Assembly: GCF_000831645.3 (NCBI RefSeq)
Contig: NZ_CP012559.1
Coordinates: forward strand, 372,001 to 436,000
From: Companilactobacillus heilongjiangensis
GTDB taxonomy: Bacteria > Bacillota > Bacilli > Lactobacillales > Lactobacillaceae
Direction of reading: 5' to 3'
DNA: 64,000 bases
Shown: one piece after another, positions 35,639 to 44,469 of the stretch
How positions within the stretch are numbered: position 1 is the stretch's first letter
Layout of the letters: every line of letters begins with the position of its first letter
Notes under the pieces: model-generated
What the model was told of the DNA's origin: nothing
The model's input: the letters and a program-made list of their open reading frames with translations, nothing else
Databases searched by the model: none
Program-made: the position numbers and the translations under genes

Positions 35639-38600
35639 TTGGATTTAATAAATTTCATTACGAATAAGCTCAACCTTGGGGAATTTATTAATCAAGTTAA
35701 GCCAGATACGAAAAATTTATTGACTGGTTTGACGGGATCAACGATTTCCCTTTTTGCATTGGAAACTTTGAAACAAAAGGGTAAAAAAGTTCTGATTGTG
35801 GAAAACACCAACTTTCACGCTAACAAGGTTTATGATGATTTAAATTTGTTAGACAGTGATGTGGTGCATATTTTCCCAGTTGAGGAATCTATTTCCACTG
35901 AATTGGCCACTAGTTCACCAGACGAATTGAGTCAACGACTTGATTCATTGAGTTTCTTGGCTAGTGATGAGGCTGGTATCTTGGTAACTTCGATTGCCGG
36001 GATGGAATATGAGTTGTCAGCTAAGGAATTGTTCAAGGCTGCACAATTAGATATTAAAGTAAATGAAGAATATGACCTTGAAGATCTCAATCAAGAATTT
36101 GTGCAGATGGGATACGTTAAGGATAAGTTAGTTGCTAAACCCGGGGATTTCGCAATCCGTGGGGATATTGTCGACATCTATCCTTTGAATGTGGATAATC
36201 CTGTCCGGATTGATTTCTTTGGTAATCAAGTTGAGAAGATTAAATTTTTTGACACTGAAACACAACGTAGTATGGAAGAACTTGATGAAATTAAAGTTTT
36301 GCCTGCTAAGGATCGAATCGTAACTGATGAACAAGTTGCGACTGGTTTGAAAAAGTTACAGAAGAGCTATCAACGTCAACTTGGTGCAACTAAAGATAAG
36401 GATATTAAGAATAATCTAGAAGTTAACTTTGGTCAGACGATTGAAGAATTATCTGAAGGGATGCGTCCAGAAAATATCGGTCGAATTGCGGACTATATTT
36501 TGGAACATCCTAGTAGCTTGCTCGAATATTTGAGTGCTGACGATATTATCTTATTTGATGAATATAATCGTTTAATTGAACAGTCCAATGACAGTGCTGC
36601 TGAAAATCAATCATGGTTAGCCAGTCAGTTGGAGTTTGGTAAAGCTTTGCCAGAACAAAAAATTCGTCAGAGTTTTATTGAGTTGGTTAAAGAAGATACG
36701 CATGCACAAATTTATGTTTCGGCCTTTCAACAAGGGATGGGACACATTCGTCTCAATCAATTGCATAACGTATCGATTCGTTCGATGCAACAGTTTTTCA
36801 GTCAGATGCCATTATTAAAATCTGAAGTGGAACGTTGGCAAAAACAGGATTACACCGTTATTTTGGTAATCAACAATGAGAAACGTATCGGTGCTATCAA
36901 CAATACTTTGGTCGATTTTGGTATCAAGGCGACATTGACTGGCAAAGATAAGGTTATTGAAGATCAAACGCAGATTTTGAATGCAAGCTTGAGTTCTGGG
37001 TTTGAAATGCCAGATGAAAAAGTTGCCATTATTACTGAAAAAGAACTCTTTAATAAGCAACCTAAGAAGCGTCGTCATCAGACTTTAGCGAATGCGGAAC
37101 GTTTGAAGAGTTATAACGAACTAAAACCAGGCGATTATGTCGTTCACGTCAACCATGGTATCGGTAAATTTATCGGTATGCAGACAATGGAAGTTGACGG
37201 CAAGCACCAAGACTACATTACGATTGAATATCGTGACGATGGTCGTTTGTTCATTCCAGTTACACAGTTGGACATGGTTCAGAAGTATGTTTCAGCTGAA
37301 GGTAAGTCGCCTAAGATTAATAAATTAGGTGGTAATGAATGGCAAAAGACTAAGCGTAAGGTTCAGTCGAATATTGAAGATATTGCTGATGATTTGATTG
37401 ACCTGTACGCTAAACGTGAAGCTGAAAAAGGTTTTGCCTTTCCAAAAGATGATCAAATGCAACATGATTTCGACAATGCCTTTCCTTATCCAGAAACACC
37501 AGATCAATTGCGTTCGGTTGATGAAATTAAGCGTGATATGGAAAAACCACATCCGATGGACCGTTTGTTAGTTGGGGATGTTGGTTTCGGTAAGACTGAA
37601 GTTGCTTTACGTGCAGCCTTTAAAGCTGTGGAAGCAGGTAAGCAGGTAGTGTTCTTGGCACCAACAACCTTGCTAGTTCAACAACATTACGAAACTATGA
37701 AAGACCGATTTGAAGGTTTTCCTGTCAATATCGGAGTTTTGTCACGTTTCCAAACTCGTAAACAAAGTAAGGAAACGATTGAACAACTTGAAGATGGTTC
37801 AATTGATATCGTCGTTGGAACGCACCGTTTGTTATCAAAGGATGTTAAGTTCAGCGATATCGGTTTATTGATCATTGATGAGGAACAACGATTTGGCGTT
37901 AAGCACAAGGAAAAGATTAAGCAGTTGAAAGCTAACGTTGATGTTTTGACATTAACTGCGACACCAATTCCACGTACTTTAAATATGTCGATGCTCGGTG
38001 TGCGTGACTTGTCATTGATTGAAACAGCTCCAAGCAACCGTTATCCAGTTCAAACTTATGTTATGGAACAGAATTATGAAGTCATTGCAGGCGCTATCAA
38101 ACGTGAAATGGCCCGTGGCGGACAAGTTTTCTACCTACATAATCGAGTTGAAGATATGGATCAAGTGGCAGGTCAACTGCAGGCTTTGATTCCGGAGGCG
38201 CGAATTGCGACAGCTCATGGACGAATGACAGAAACGCAGATGGAAGGCGTTATTGCTGACTATTTGGCTGGTGAATATGACGTGTTGGTTACGACGACCA
38301 TCATTGAAACCGGTGTGGATATGCCTAACACCAATACATTGATTGTGGAAAACTCTGACCGTTATGGTTTATCACAGCTTTATCAAATTAGAGGACGTGT
38401 CGGTCGTTCCAATCGTGTTGCCTACGCCTACTTGATGTATAAGCCTAACAAGGTTTTGACAGAAGTCGGTGAACAACGTTTGGAAGCTATCAAGAACTTT
38501 ACTGAATTAGGTTCCGGATTCAAGATTGCTATGCGTGACTTGTCGATTCGTGGTGCCGGTAATCTGTTAGGTAAACAACAACATGGTTTCATCGATTCAG

Positions 38601-39163
38601 TTGGTTTCGACCTTTATACACAGATGCTAAATGATGCCGTTGCGAAAAAGCGTGGTCATACTAAAGCTGAGAAGACTAACGCTGAAGTTAATTTGGCATT
38701 GGAAGCATACTTGCCAGCTGACTATATTACGGATCAACGTCAAAAAGTTGAGTTGTACAAACGTATCAGACAGATTGACTCTTTGGAAAATTATCAAGAA
38801 GTTAAGTCAGAGCTGTTGGATCGATTTGGCGATTATCCACAGGAAGTTGGCAATTTGTTAGACATTAGCTTGTTGAAGAATTCGTTCGACGAGTCATTAG
38901 TTAAGAGTGTAATCATGCGAAATGGTATGATTGCTATTAAGTTTTCTAAGAAAGCTAGCGATTACTTAACTGGCGATTTAGTCTTTAAGTTCTTAGCTAA
39001 CACAACTATGAAAGCTAAAGTTAATGATAAGAACGGTGAATTTACGATTACGTTAGATTCCGGTAGTGTCAAAAAAGACGAGTGGTTTGAACAATTAGAA
39101 ACGTTTGCCAAGAAGATGGCAGCAGGATTCGATAATTTAAAGAAAGAAAAAATTAAAAACTAA
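35639..39163 (+). CDS. mfd: Transcription-repair coupling factor
   Basis: ATP-driven translocase that removes RNA polymerase stalled at DNA damage and recruits UvrA. 1174 aa: UvrB-homology N-terminal region, the RNA-polymerase-interacting domain (GDYVVHVNHGIGKFIGM), then the RecG-like helicase with Walker A GDVGFGKTE, DEEQRFG (motif II), TATPIPRT and RGRVGRSN, and a C-terminal regulatory domain. TTG start at 35639, seven bases after AAGGGGG. It heads an operon with the flippase gene (one-base gap) and rqcP. Confidence 0.97.
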   Translation: MDLINFITNKLNLGEFINQVKPDTKNLLTGLTGSTISLFALETLKQKGKKVLIVENTNFHANKVYDDLNLLDSDVVHIFPVEESISTELATSSPDELSQRLDSLSFLASDEAGILVTSIAGMEYELSAKELFKAAQLDIKVNEEYDLEDLNQEFVQMGYVKDKLVAKPGDFAIRGDIVDIYPLNVDNPVRIDFFGNQVEKIKFFDTETQRSMEELDEIKVLPAKDRIVTDEQVATGLKKLQKSYQRQLGATKDKDIKNNLEVNFGQTIEELSEGMRPENIGRIADYILEHPSSLLEYLSADDIILFDEYNRLIEQSNDSAAENQSWLASQLEFGKALPEQKIRQSFIELVKEDTHAQIYVSAFQQGMGHIRLNQLHNVSIRSMQQFFSQMPLLKSEVERWQKQDYTVILVINNEKRIGAINNTLVDFGIKATLTGKDKVIEDQTQILNASLSSGFEMPDEKVAIITEKELFNKQPKKRRHQTLANAERLKSYNELKPGDYVVHVNHGIGKFIGMQTMEVDGKHQDYITIEYRDDGRLFIPVTQLDMVQKYVSAEGKSPKINKLGGNEWQKTKRKVQSNIEDIADDLIDLYAKREAEKGFAFPKDDQMQHDFDNAFPYPETPDQLRSVDEIKRDMEKPHPMDRLLVGDVGFGKTEVALRAAFKAVEAGKQVVFLAPTTLLVQQHYETMKDRFEGFPVNIGVLSRFQTRKQSKETIEQLEDGSIDIVVGTHRLLSKDVKFSDIGLLIIDEEQRFGVKHKEKIKQLKANVDVLTLTATPIPRTLNMSMLGVRDLSLIETAPSNRYPVQTYVMEQNYEVIAGAIKREMARGGQVFYLHNRVEDMDQVAGQLQALIPEARIATAHGRMTETQMEGVIADYLAGEYDVLVTTTIIETGVDMPNTNTLIVENSDRYGLSQLYQIRGRVGRSNRVAYAYLMYKPNKVLTEVGEQRLEAIKNFTELGSGFKIAMRDLSIRGAGNLLGKQQHGFIDSVGFDLYTQMLNDAVAKKRGHTKAEKTNAEVNLALEAYLPADYITDQRQKVELYKRIRQIDSLENYQEVKSELLDRFGDYPQEVGNLLDISLLKNSFDESLVKSVIMRNGMIAIKFSKKASDYLTGDLVFKFLANTTMKAKVNDKNGEFTITLDSGSVKKDEWFEQLETFAKKMAAGFDNLKKEKIKN

Positions 39164-39164
39164 T

Positions 39165-40730
39165 ATGCAAAAAGAAGTGTCTAGGGCTATTAAGGGGACC
39201 TGGATTCTGACTATTGCCTCATTGTTCTCGGAACTTTTGAGTGCTATTTATCGGATTCCATTACAGAATATTGTTGGGGATCGTGGTTATTTTATTTATC
39301 AACAGGTTTATCCCATTTACGGTATTTTCTCCGTTTTGGCTCTGTCCGGCTTGCCAGTGGTGATTTCAAAAACTTTTGCACAGCAGGAGTCAATCGCTGC
39401 TAAACATAATTTATTGAAGAAGACTTTCAGTATTTTAATGGCTGGAAGTGTGGTCATTATGGCTTTGTTGTGGATATCTTCAAGATATTTGGCAAGTATG
39501 ATGGGAGACCAAAATTTGTACTGGGAAGTACGAGTAGTGGCGTTGACGTTTTTATTAGTTCCTTTTGAAGCTAGTTTGAGAGGCTATTTTCAGAGTGATT
39601 TAATTATGGAACCGAGTGCAATTTCACAAGTTTCGGAACAATTTTTCCGCATCGTGATTATCATTGCAAGTGCTATGTTGTTTGGACATGGTGTTTTGGA
39701 TGTCTATCAGATGGGAACATTGGCCAATTCTGGTGCCTTTATTGGCGGATTATTGGCCGTAGCAATTTTAGTCGTGAAGTTTTTGAAAAATAGAGCGATC
39801 GAAGTTGAAGTTCCCAACGCGGATAAAACGATTAAATTGGAACATGGTTTAGCGTTAGAGATAGTTTTAATCGTAGTTTTTACAGGTATCACAATTTTTT
39901 ATCAGTTTATCGATTCCTTCTCGACCGTGCGGTTATTGTTGCATTCGGGGATGGCTTTGAATCAAGCTGAGATTCAAAAAGGAATCTTCGACCGTGGGCA
40001 ACCGTTGTTACAATTGGGAATTGTTATTTCCCTGTCGTTTGTTTCAACCATCATGCCGCAGTTGAAAGAGACCAATCGAATTCAACAAAATAAGAACACG
40101 ATTCAAAAAATGGTACGTGTCTGTCTCTGGTTATCAGTTGCTGAAACAGCTGGTTTGATCGCATTGATGCCAGAAATAAATACAATGCTGTTCACTGATA
40201 CGAGTGGTTCGAAGACTTTGAGTATTTACATGCTGTCGATTTTAATCGTTTCCTTTATTAATTTATTAATAGCTGTTACAAGTGGCGACGACGAAAAAAA
40301 CTTCCATAAGTTGATTTTGTTCGGGATGTCCCTAGTAACAAAGGTAGCGTTGAATATCATTTTGGTGCCAAAATTTGGAATTGCTGGTGGAGCCATTGCC
40401 ACAGTTTTGAGTGAGTGCGTAATTTTGTTTGGAATCATGACGATTTACAAGTTTGACCGAAAGTTCTTGTCGCTCGATAGGAAATTCGTACGTAATATGA
40501 TCAAGCTTGGTTTGATTATGGCAATTTTTGTCAGAATCGTCGTCAAAATTTTAGCTAGTTATCTAGTGATGACTCGAGCTAATTGTGTTTTGATCAATAT
40601 TATTGCCATACCTTTGGGAGCGATTGTTTATTTAAAGCTTTCAAAACGTTGGCATATGTTGACCAAAGAAGAGTGGGAGATTTTACCCATGGGCAAATAT
40701 ATTACTAAGTTTATGAAAATAGAGGATTAA
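39165..40730 (+). CDS. MurJ/SpoVB-like polysaccharide biosynthesis flippase (YabM-like)
   Basis: Integral membrane protein of 521 aa with about 14 predicted helices, MOP superfamily. It starts KGTWILTIASLFSELLSAIYRIP and includes the family pattern GDRGYFIYQQVYPIYGIFSVLALSGLPV. In Bacillus yabM also follows mfd. The superfamily exports lipid-linked oligosaccharides; whether this copy is the lipid II flippase or handles another glycan cannot be told. Starts one base after the mfd stop, so translation is probably coupled; rqcP follows after two bases. Confidence 0.85.
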   Translation: MQKEVSRAIKGTWILTIASLFSELLSAIYRIPLQNIVGDRGYFIYQQVYPIYGIFSVLALSGLPVVISKTFAQQESIAAKHNLLKKTFSILMAGSVVIMALLWISSRYLASMMGDQNLYWEVRVVALTFLLVPFEASLRGYFQSDLIMEPSAISQVSEQFFRIVIIIASAMLFGHGVLDVYQMGTLANSGAFIGGLLAVAILVVKFLKNRAIEVEVPNADKTIKLEHGLALEIVLIVVFTGITIFYQFIDSFSTVRLLLHSGMALNQAEIQKGIFDRGQPLLQLGIVISLSFVSTIMPQLKETNRIQQNKNTIQKMVRVCLWLSVAETAGLIALMPEINTMLFTDTSGSKTLSIYMLSILIVSFINLLIAVTSGDDEKNFHKLILFGMSLVTKVALNIILVPKFGIAGGAIATVLSECVILFGIMTIYKFDRKFLSLDRKFVRNMIKLGLIMAIFVRIVVKILASYLVMTRANCVLINIIAIPLGAIVYLKLSKRWHMLTKEEWEILPMGKYITKFMKIED

Positions 40731-40732
40731 TT

Positions 40733-40972
40733 ATGAGATTAGATAAGTATCTAAAAGTAAGTCGTATTATCAAGAGAAGAACCGTCGCTAAGGAGTTTGC
40801 AGACAACGGCCGTGCATCAATCAATGATCATGTTGCCAAATCGTCTAGTGAAGTTTCAGTAGGTGATGTATTAGAATTACACTTTGGGGAGAGAACTATG
40901 AAAGTTCGTGTTCTCAACATCAAAGAAACAACTAAGAAAACTGATTCTACAGATATGTATGAAGAAGTTTAA
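40733..40972 (+). CDS. rqcP: RNA-binding S4 domain protein RqcP (YabO)
   Basis: A 79-aa S4-domain protein: MRLDKYLKVSRIIKRRTVAKEF, with the alpha-L RNA-binding motif through about residue 60 (GRASINDHVAKSSSEVSVGDVLELHFG). Bacillus RqcP works with RqcH in adding alanine tails to nascent chains on obstructed 50S subunits; the older name is Hsp15/HslR-like. Last gene of the mfd operon as in Bacillus (mfd..yabM-yabN-yabO); yabN is missing here. RBS GAGGA lies eight bases upstream. Confidence 0.9.
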   Translation: MRLDKYLKVSRIIKRRTVAKEFADNGRASINDHVAKSSSEVSVGDVLELHFGERTMKVRVLNIKETTKKTDSTDMYEEV

Positions 40973-40983
40973 TCTTAGTTATG

Positions 40984-41161
40984 GCCGCCTCCGGGCGTCA
41001 GTAATATAGTCCGCTATGGGGACCGGTGCGAGCCAAGGTCTCGCGCCTCGCTTTGAATCCTTGCAAGTTCAGCAAGTATCCAAAGTCGCCCCGTGGTGTA
41101 ATGGCTAAAGCCATAACGCCACCTCCATAGCAGGACTATATTACTGACGCCCGGAGGCTAG
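40984..41161 (+). repeat. Cloverleaf intergenic repeat, copy 19 (F)
   Basis: Ends GCCGCCTCCGG and CCGGAGGCTAG. Arms GGGCGTCAGTAATATAGTCC / GGACTATATTACTGACGCCC are perfectly complementary. H1 GGTGCGAG..CTCGCGCC, H2 CTTGCAAGTTCAGCAAG, H3 TGGCTAAAGCCA. Pairs with copy 20. Confidence 0.92.
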
Positions 41162-41307
41162 TGTATTTTTTTGATTTAGGTTAATTGGATTTATTTCAAA
41201 TTATTTATTCAAAAAGTAGGTAAATATCATAATGGTTATTCATCAACTAAAGTAATAGTGAAACATCAAATTTCTTATATCGAATATTTATGTGTTAAAA
41301 AATACAT

Positions 41308-41488
41308 TAGCTGAAGGTAGCGAGGGGAAAATCTATCAGCAGTGCAGGTGGCGTTAGGTCGTAAGACCTTACCCCACCGACGTATTTTGAGATTTGCGGT
41401 CTATGCGAAGCTCAAAATCGAGACTTGAGACCTCGGCTCAAGTCGGTCGCACAGCAGATAGATTTTCCCCTCGCAACCGGAAGCGGCA
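41308..41488 (-). repeat. Cloverleaf intergenic repeat, copy 20 (R)
   Basis: Begins TAGCTGAA, ends GAAGCGGCA. Arms GCGAGGGGAAAATCTATC / GATAGATTTTCCCCTCGC, perfect. H3 AGGTCGTAAGACCT, H2 TTTTGAGATTTGCG..CGAAGCTCAAAA, H1 GACTTGAG..CTCAAGTC. Confidence 0.92.
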
Positions 41489-41617
41489 GTTTTCAATGAG
41501 CTAAACAAAATAATTCAACCTAAAAATTAGAAATGGATTAAAATTAGCAATTTAATCATTCAAATAATGGCTTAAACTTGTTATACTCAAAGTAATCATT
41601 TCTAGGGGAGTAGTGGC

Positions 41618-42010
41618 ATGGAAATACGTAAACTAAATTCTAACGTTTCTGTATTACAACCAAAAAAAGCACCAACTCCTAATCCCGGTCATCATAACTA
41701 TGTTAAAAAAGTGCATCGTAGACGGATGGCTATGATTGGAATTGTTTTTGCAATAATTTTGGTTGTATTTGGCGTTCAAATTTTTAATGCTCACCGAACT
41801 TATGCCAATACAATGGAACAGATAGAAATTAGCAAACAGAAGCTGGATAAGCAAAAGTCGACGCAACGTGATTTGAAACTTGAGGTTAGTCAACTTCGTG
41901 ACACGAATTATATTGAGAAGTATATTCGTGAAAAGTACATGTATAGCAAACCGGGTGAACAAATCTACAATTTGCCTGATGATGTGAAGACCACTACGAT
42001 TCAAAAATAG
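41618..42010 (+). CDS. divIC: Septum formation initiator DivIC/FtsB family protein
   Basis: Bitopic division protein of the FtsL-DivIB-DivIC complex. A basic cytoplasmic N-terminus (about 1-35) precedes one membrane helix (MAMIGIVFAIILVVFGVQIF, about 37-56), then an extracytoplasmic coiled coil (TMEQIEISKQKLDKQKSTQ.. LKLEVSQL) and the conserved end DTNYIEKYIREKYMYSKPGEQ. 130 aa. ATG 41618 follows GGGGAG. Located before the S1 gene and tilS as in Bacillus. Confidence 0.93.
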   Translation: MEIRKLNSNVSVLQPKKAPTPNPGHHNYVKKVHRRRMAMIGIVFAIILVVFGVQIFNAHRTYANTMEQIEISKQKLDKQKSTQRDLKLEVSQLRDTNYIEKYIREKYMYSKPGEQIYNLPDDVKTTTIQK

Positions 42011-42033
42011 GGAAAGGAATTATTTTTAATTAG

Positions 42034-42450
42034 ATGACAGTTGAAGTAGGAGCTAAAACAGAAGGTAAAGTAACAGGAATTACAAATTTTGGGGCTTTTG
42101 TAGACCTTGGAGAAGGACAAAGCGGAATGGTGCACATCAGTGAAATTGCTGACGGTTATGTCAAAGATATTCATGATGTGTTAAACATTGGCGATACTGT
42201 TAAGGTTTTAGTTCTTAGTGAGAAGGATCATAAAATTGCACTTTCAATTAAACAAGCTTCAGATAAGCCAAAACCAAAATATCATGCACATCGTTCACAC
42301 GAGCGTAATGATAGAAAGCCACAACAACATAAGCCAGAAAGCTTCGATGATATGATGTCTGGATTCATGAAAGAGAGTGAAGAAAGACTCAGTGTTATCA
42401 AGAAGAATACTGAAGGCAAGCGTGGTGGCCGTGGCGGACGCCGTAGTTAA
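42034..42450 (+). CDS. yabR: S1 RNA-binding domain protein (YabR-like)
   Basis: A 138-aa protein with one N-terminal S1 domain (residues 1-72: GKVTGITNFGAFVDLGEGQSGMVHISEIADGYV, then DKVKVLVL-like GDTVKVLVLSEKDHKIALSIK) and a basic, disordered tail ending GKRGGRGGRRS. Homologues (YabR, GSP13) associate with ribosomes; exact role unknown. GGAAAGGAA precedes the start. In the divIC-yabR-tilS order standard for Firmicutes; a terminator-like hairpin separates it from tilS. Confidence 0.88.
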   Translation: MTVEVGAKTEGKVTGITNFGAFVDLGEGQSGMVHISEIADGYVKDIHDVLNIGDTVKVLVLSEKDHKIALSIKQASDKPKPKYHAHRSHERNDRKPQQHKPESFDDMMSGFMKESEERLSVIKKNTEGKRGGRGGRRS

Positions 42451-42467
42451 TAAATGTATATCAGGGG

Positions 42468-42496
42468 TTGGGACTATGTCTCAGCCTTTTTTAATT
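42468..42496 (+). terminator. Terminator-like hairpin between yabR and tilS
   Basis: GGTTGGGAC / GTCTCAGCC with two G-T wobbles, followed by TTTTTTAATTTT; may only partly reduce read-through into tilS. Confidence 0.6.
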
Positions 42497-42510
42497 TTAT
42501 GGAGGAGCAG

Positions 42511-43845
42511 ATGGAACTAGATAACAGAATCACCGATACAGCAAAAAAAGTTTTAAAACGTTATCAGGCTAAAAAAGTTCTGATTGCAGTCTCTGGTGGC
42601 GTTGACTCGATGGTTTTACTGAATGTCATCGCCCAAATTTTACCGAAAGATAAATTTGCAGTTGTGAATGTCGATCATGATTTACGACCGGAAAGCAGCG
42701 CTGAAGTGGAGTTTGTTCAAAAAAACTGTGTTAAGAATGGCTATCAATTTTTTACTACCAAGTGGGAAGATAAGCCAAGTGACGATATAGGTATGGAGGC
42801 TGCGGCTAGAAAGTTTCGTTATAGCTTTTTCAAGCAAATTATGGTTTCAGGACAGTTTGATACTTTGCTGACAGCGCATCATGGCAATGACTTGGCTGAG
42901 AATATTTTGATGAAATTGATTCGTTCCGGTAACGCTTATGAAGTAGTCAGCTTGAAAGAGCAGCGTCCCTTTGGTGAAAATGGCCAAATAGTTCGACCAT
43001 TATTGGATTTCTCAAAACGAGAATTGGCTGAATATGCGGATATCCATGATATAAAACATGTTCAGGACGAAACAAATTTTGATAATATAACTTTACGCAA
43101 TCGACTTCGAAACAATATTTTCCCTCAATTACAAAAGGAAAACGGACAGTTGTTGGCGCATTTTCGATTTTTTGACCAGCAGGTGACGGCATTGGTCAGT
43201 TTGGCTAAAAAACAGTTCAGTCAAATTGAAGCTGATATGTCGTTGGAAGAATCGCCACAACAAATTATCGGTTGGATAAAACCGATATTAAATTTAGATA
43301 CTGAACAACAAACGTTGTTCTGGGGCAATTTCTTTACAAAACGAAAACTGGACATTTCCATCAGTAATCGTCAGATAGACCAGATTATTGAAATTGTCTG
43401 TTCAGATGATGCTAATGCCTCAATCAATTTAGCGGATTCGTGGGAATTTATCCGAACGTATGACAGATTCGTTGTCAAAAAGTCGACACCACAGATTCTG
43501 GACGAAATGGATGTTTCTATCGGTAAAGAAGTGACTTGGGGCAATAAAAAATTGACCATTACAACTGACGATAGCGATTACACATTAACTACAGAAAATA
43601 TTCCCCAAACGATTACGTTGAGAACGCGCCGTGACGGTGATAAACTGCTTTTATCAAATGGTCGCCATCAAAAATTAAGTAAACGATTTATAAATGAAAA
43701 AGTCCCAGCCTATGAGCGTGACAACTATTTGGTTTTATTATTTGATAATCGGATAGTTTGGGTTGAAAAAATTTATAATTTGGGTGATTATTTAAAAAAA
43801 GGTAAAAATCATTACAAAATTAACTTTGTTGAGGTAAAAGAATGA
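42511..43845 (+). CDS. tilS: tRNA(Ile)-lysidine synthetase
   Basis: Converts C34 of tRNA-Ile(CAU) to lysidine so that it reads AUA. PP-loop SGGVDSM at 28-34, then NVDHDLRPES and the TAHHGNDLAENILMKLIRS signature; the C-terminal domain has RTRRDGDKL. 444 aa. I take ATG 42511 (MELDNRITDT), just after GGAGG, rather than the 42454 frame start, which would span the terminator-like hairpin. Overlaps hpt by four bases (ATGA). Confidence 0.95.
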   Translation: MELDNRITDTAKKVLKRYQAKKVLIAVSGGVDSMVLLNVIAQILPKDKFAVVNVDHDLRPESSAEVEFVQKNCVKNGYQFFTTKWEDKPSDDIGMEAAARKFRYSFFKQIMVSGQFDTLLTAHHGNDLAENILMKLIRSGNAYEVVSLKEQRPFGENGQIVRPLLDFSKRELAEYADIHDIKHVQDETNFDNITLRNRLRNNIFPQLQKENGQLLAHFRFFDQQVTALVSLAKKQFSQIEADMSLEESPQQIIGWIKPILNLDTEQQTLFWGNFFTKRKLDISISNRQIDQIIEIVCSDDANASINLADSWEFIRTYDRFVVKKSTPQILDEMDVSIGKEVTWGNKKLTITTDDSDYTLTTENIPQTITLRTRRDGDKLLLSNGRHQKLSKRFINEKVPAYERDNYLVLLFDNRIVWVEKIYNLGDYLKKGKNHYKINFVEVKE

Positions 43846-44387
43846 ATTCAGATATTGAGAAGGTTTTAGTTTCCACAGAGGAGATTGAAGCCGCAAACCA
43901 ACGTCTTGGAAAGCAATTAGCTGAAGAATACCGTGGTAAGAATCCATTGTTCGTTTGTATTTTACGTGGTGCAGCTATGTTTATGATGGATTTAGTTAAG
44001 CAACTTGATATTGAAATGGAATATGATTTCATGGACGTATCTAGTTATGGTGGTGAAAATACCATGACAACTGGTGATGTTCGAATTATTAAAGATTTGG
44101 ATACACCGCTTCGTGATCGTGATGTTGTAATCGTCGAAGATATTATCGACACTGGCTACACTTTGGATCGTCTAAAGGAACTCTTTGATGCTCGTCATGC
44201 TAAGTCCATTAAAATCGTCTCTTTCTTGGATAAGCCAGCCCGTCGAATCAAGCATGTCAAAGTAGATTACGTCGGTGTTCAAATTCCTGATGAATTCGTT
44301 GTTGGTTATGGAATGGATTATAACGAGCATTACCGTAATTTACCTTATGTGGGCGTTTTGAAACGAGAGATATATAGTACAAAATAA
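43842..44387 (+). CDS. hpt: Hypoxanthine-guanine phosphoribosyltransferase
   Basis: Purine salvage enzyme making IMP and GMP from PRPP. PRPP motif DVVIVEDIIDTGYTLDRL, plus CILRGAAMFMMDL and the FDMVSSYG-type segment FMDVSSYGGENT. 181 aa. Starts inside the tilS stop and has a GAGGTAAAAG ribosome binding site; the conserved tilS-hpt-ftsH cluster. FtsH follows behind its own promoter region. Confidence 0.96.
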   Translation: MNSDIEKVLVSTEEIEAANQRLGKQLAEEYRGKNPLFVCILRGAAMFMMDLVKQLDIEMEYDFMDVSSYGGENTMTTGDVRIIKDLDTPLRDRDVVIVEDIIDTGYTLDRLKELFDARHAKSIKIVSFLDKPARRIKHVKVDYVGVQIPDEFVVGYGMDYNEHYRNLPYVGVLKREIYSTK

Positions 44388-44411
44388 TTTAGTTAGAGTT
44401 ACAATTATTAT

Positions 44412-44445
44412 TGTGTTACTGTTCACCAATGTTACAATATGTAAC
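44412..44445 (+). promoter_or_regulatory. ftsH promoter with overlapping palindrome
   Basis: Possible TTGTGT (-35, 44411-44416) and TACAAT (-10) 16 bases apart; the -10 lies within GTTACAATATGTAAC (44431-44445), an inverted repeat GTTACA/TGTAAC. Further GTTAC copies stand just upstream, suggesting an operator for an unidentified regulator. Confidence 0.45.
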
Positions 44446-44469
44446 GTCTAAGTAATTAGGAGGAAATGT

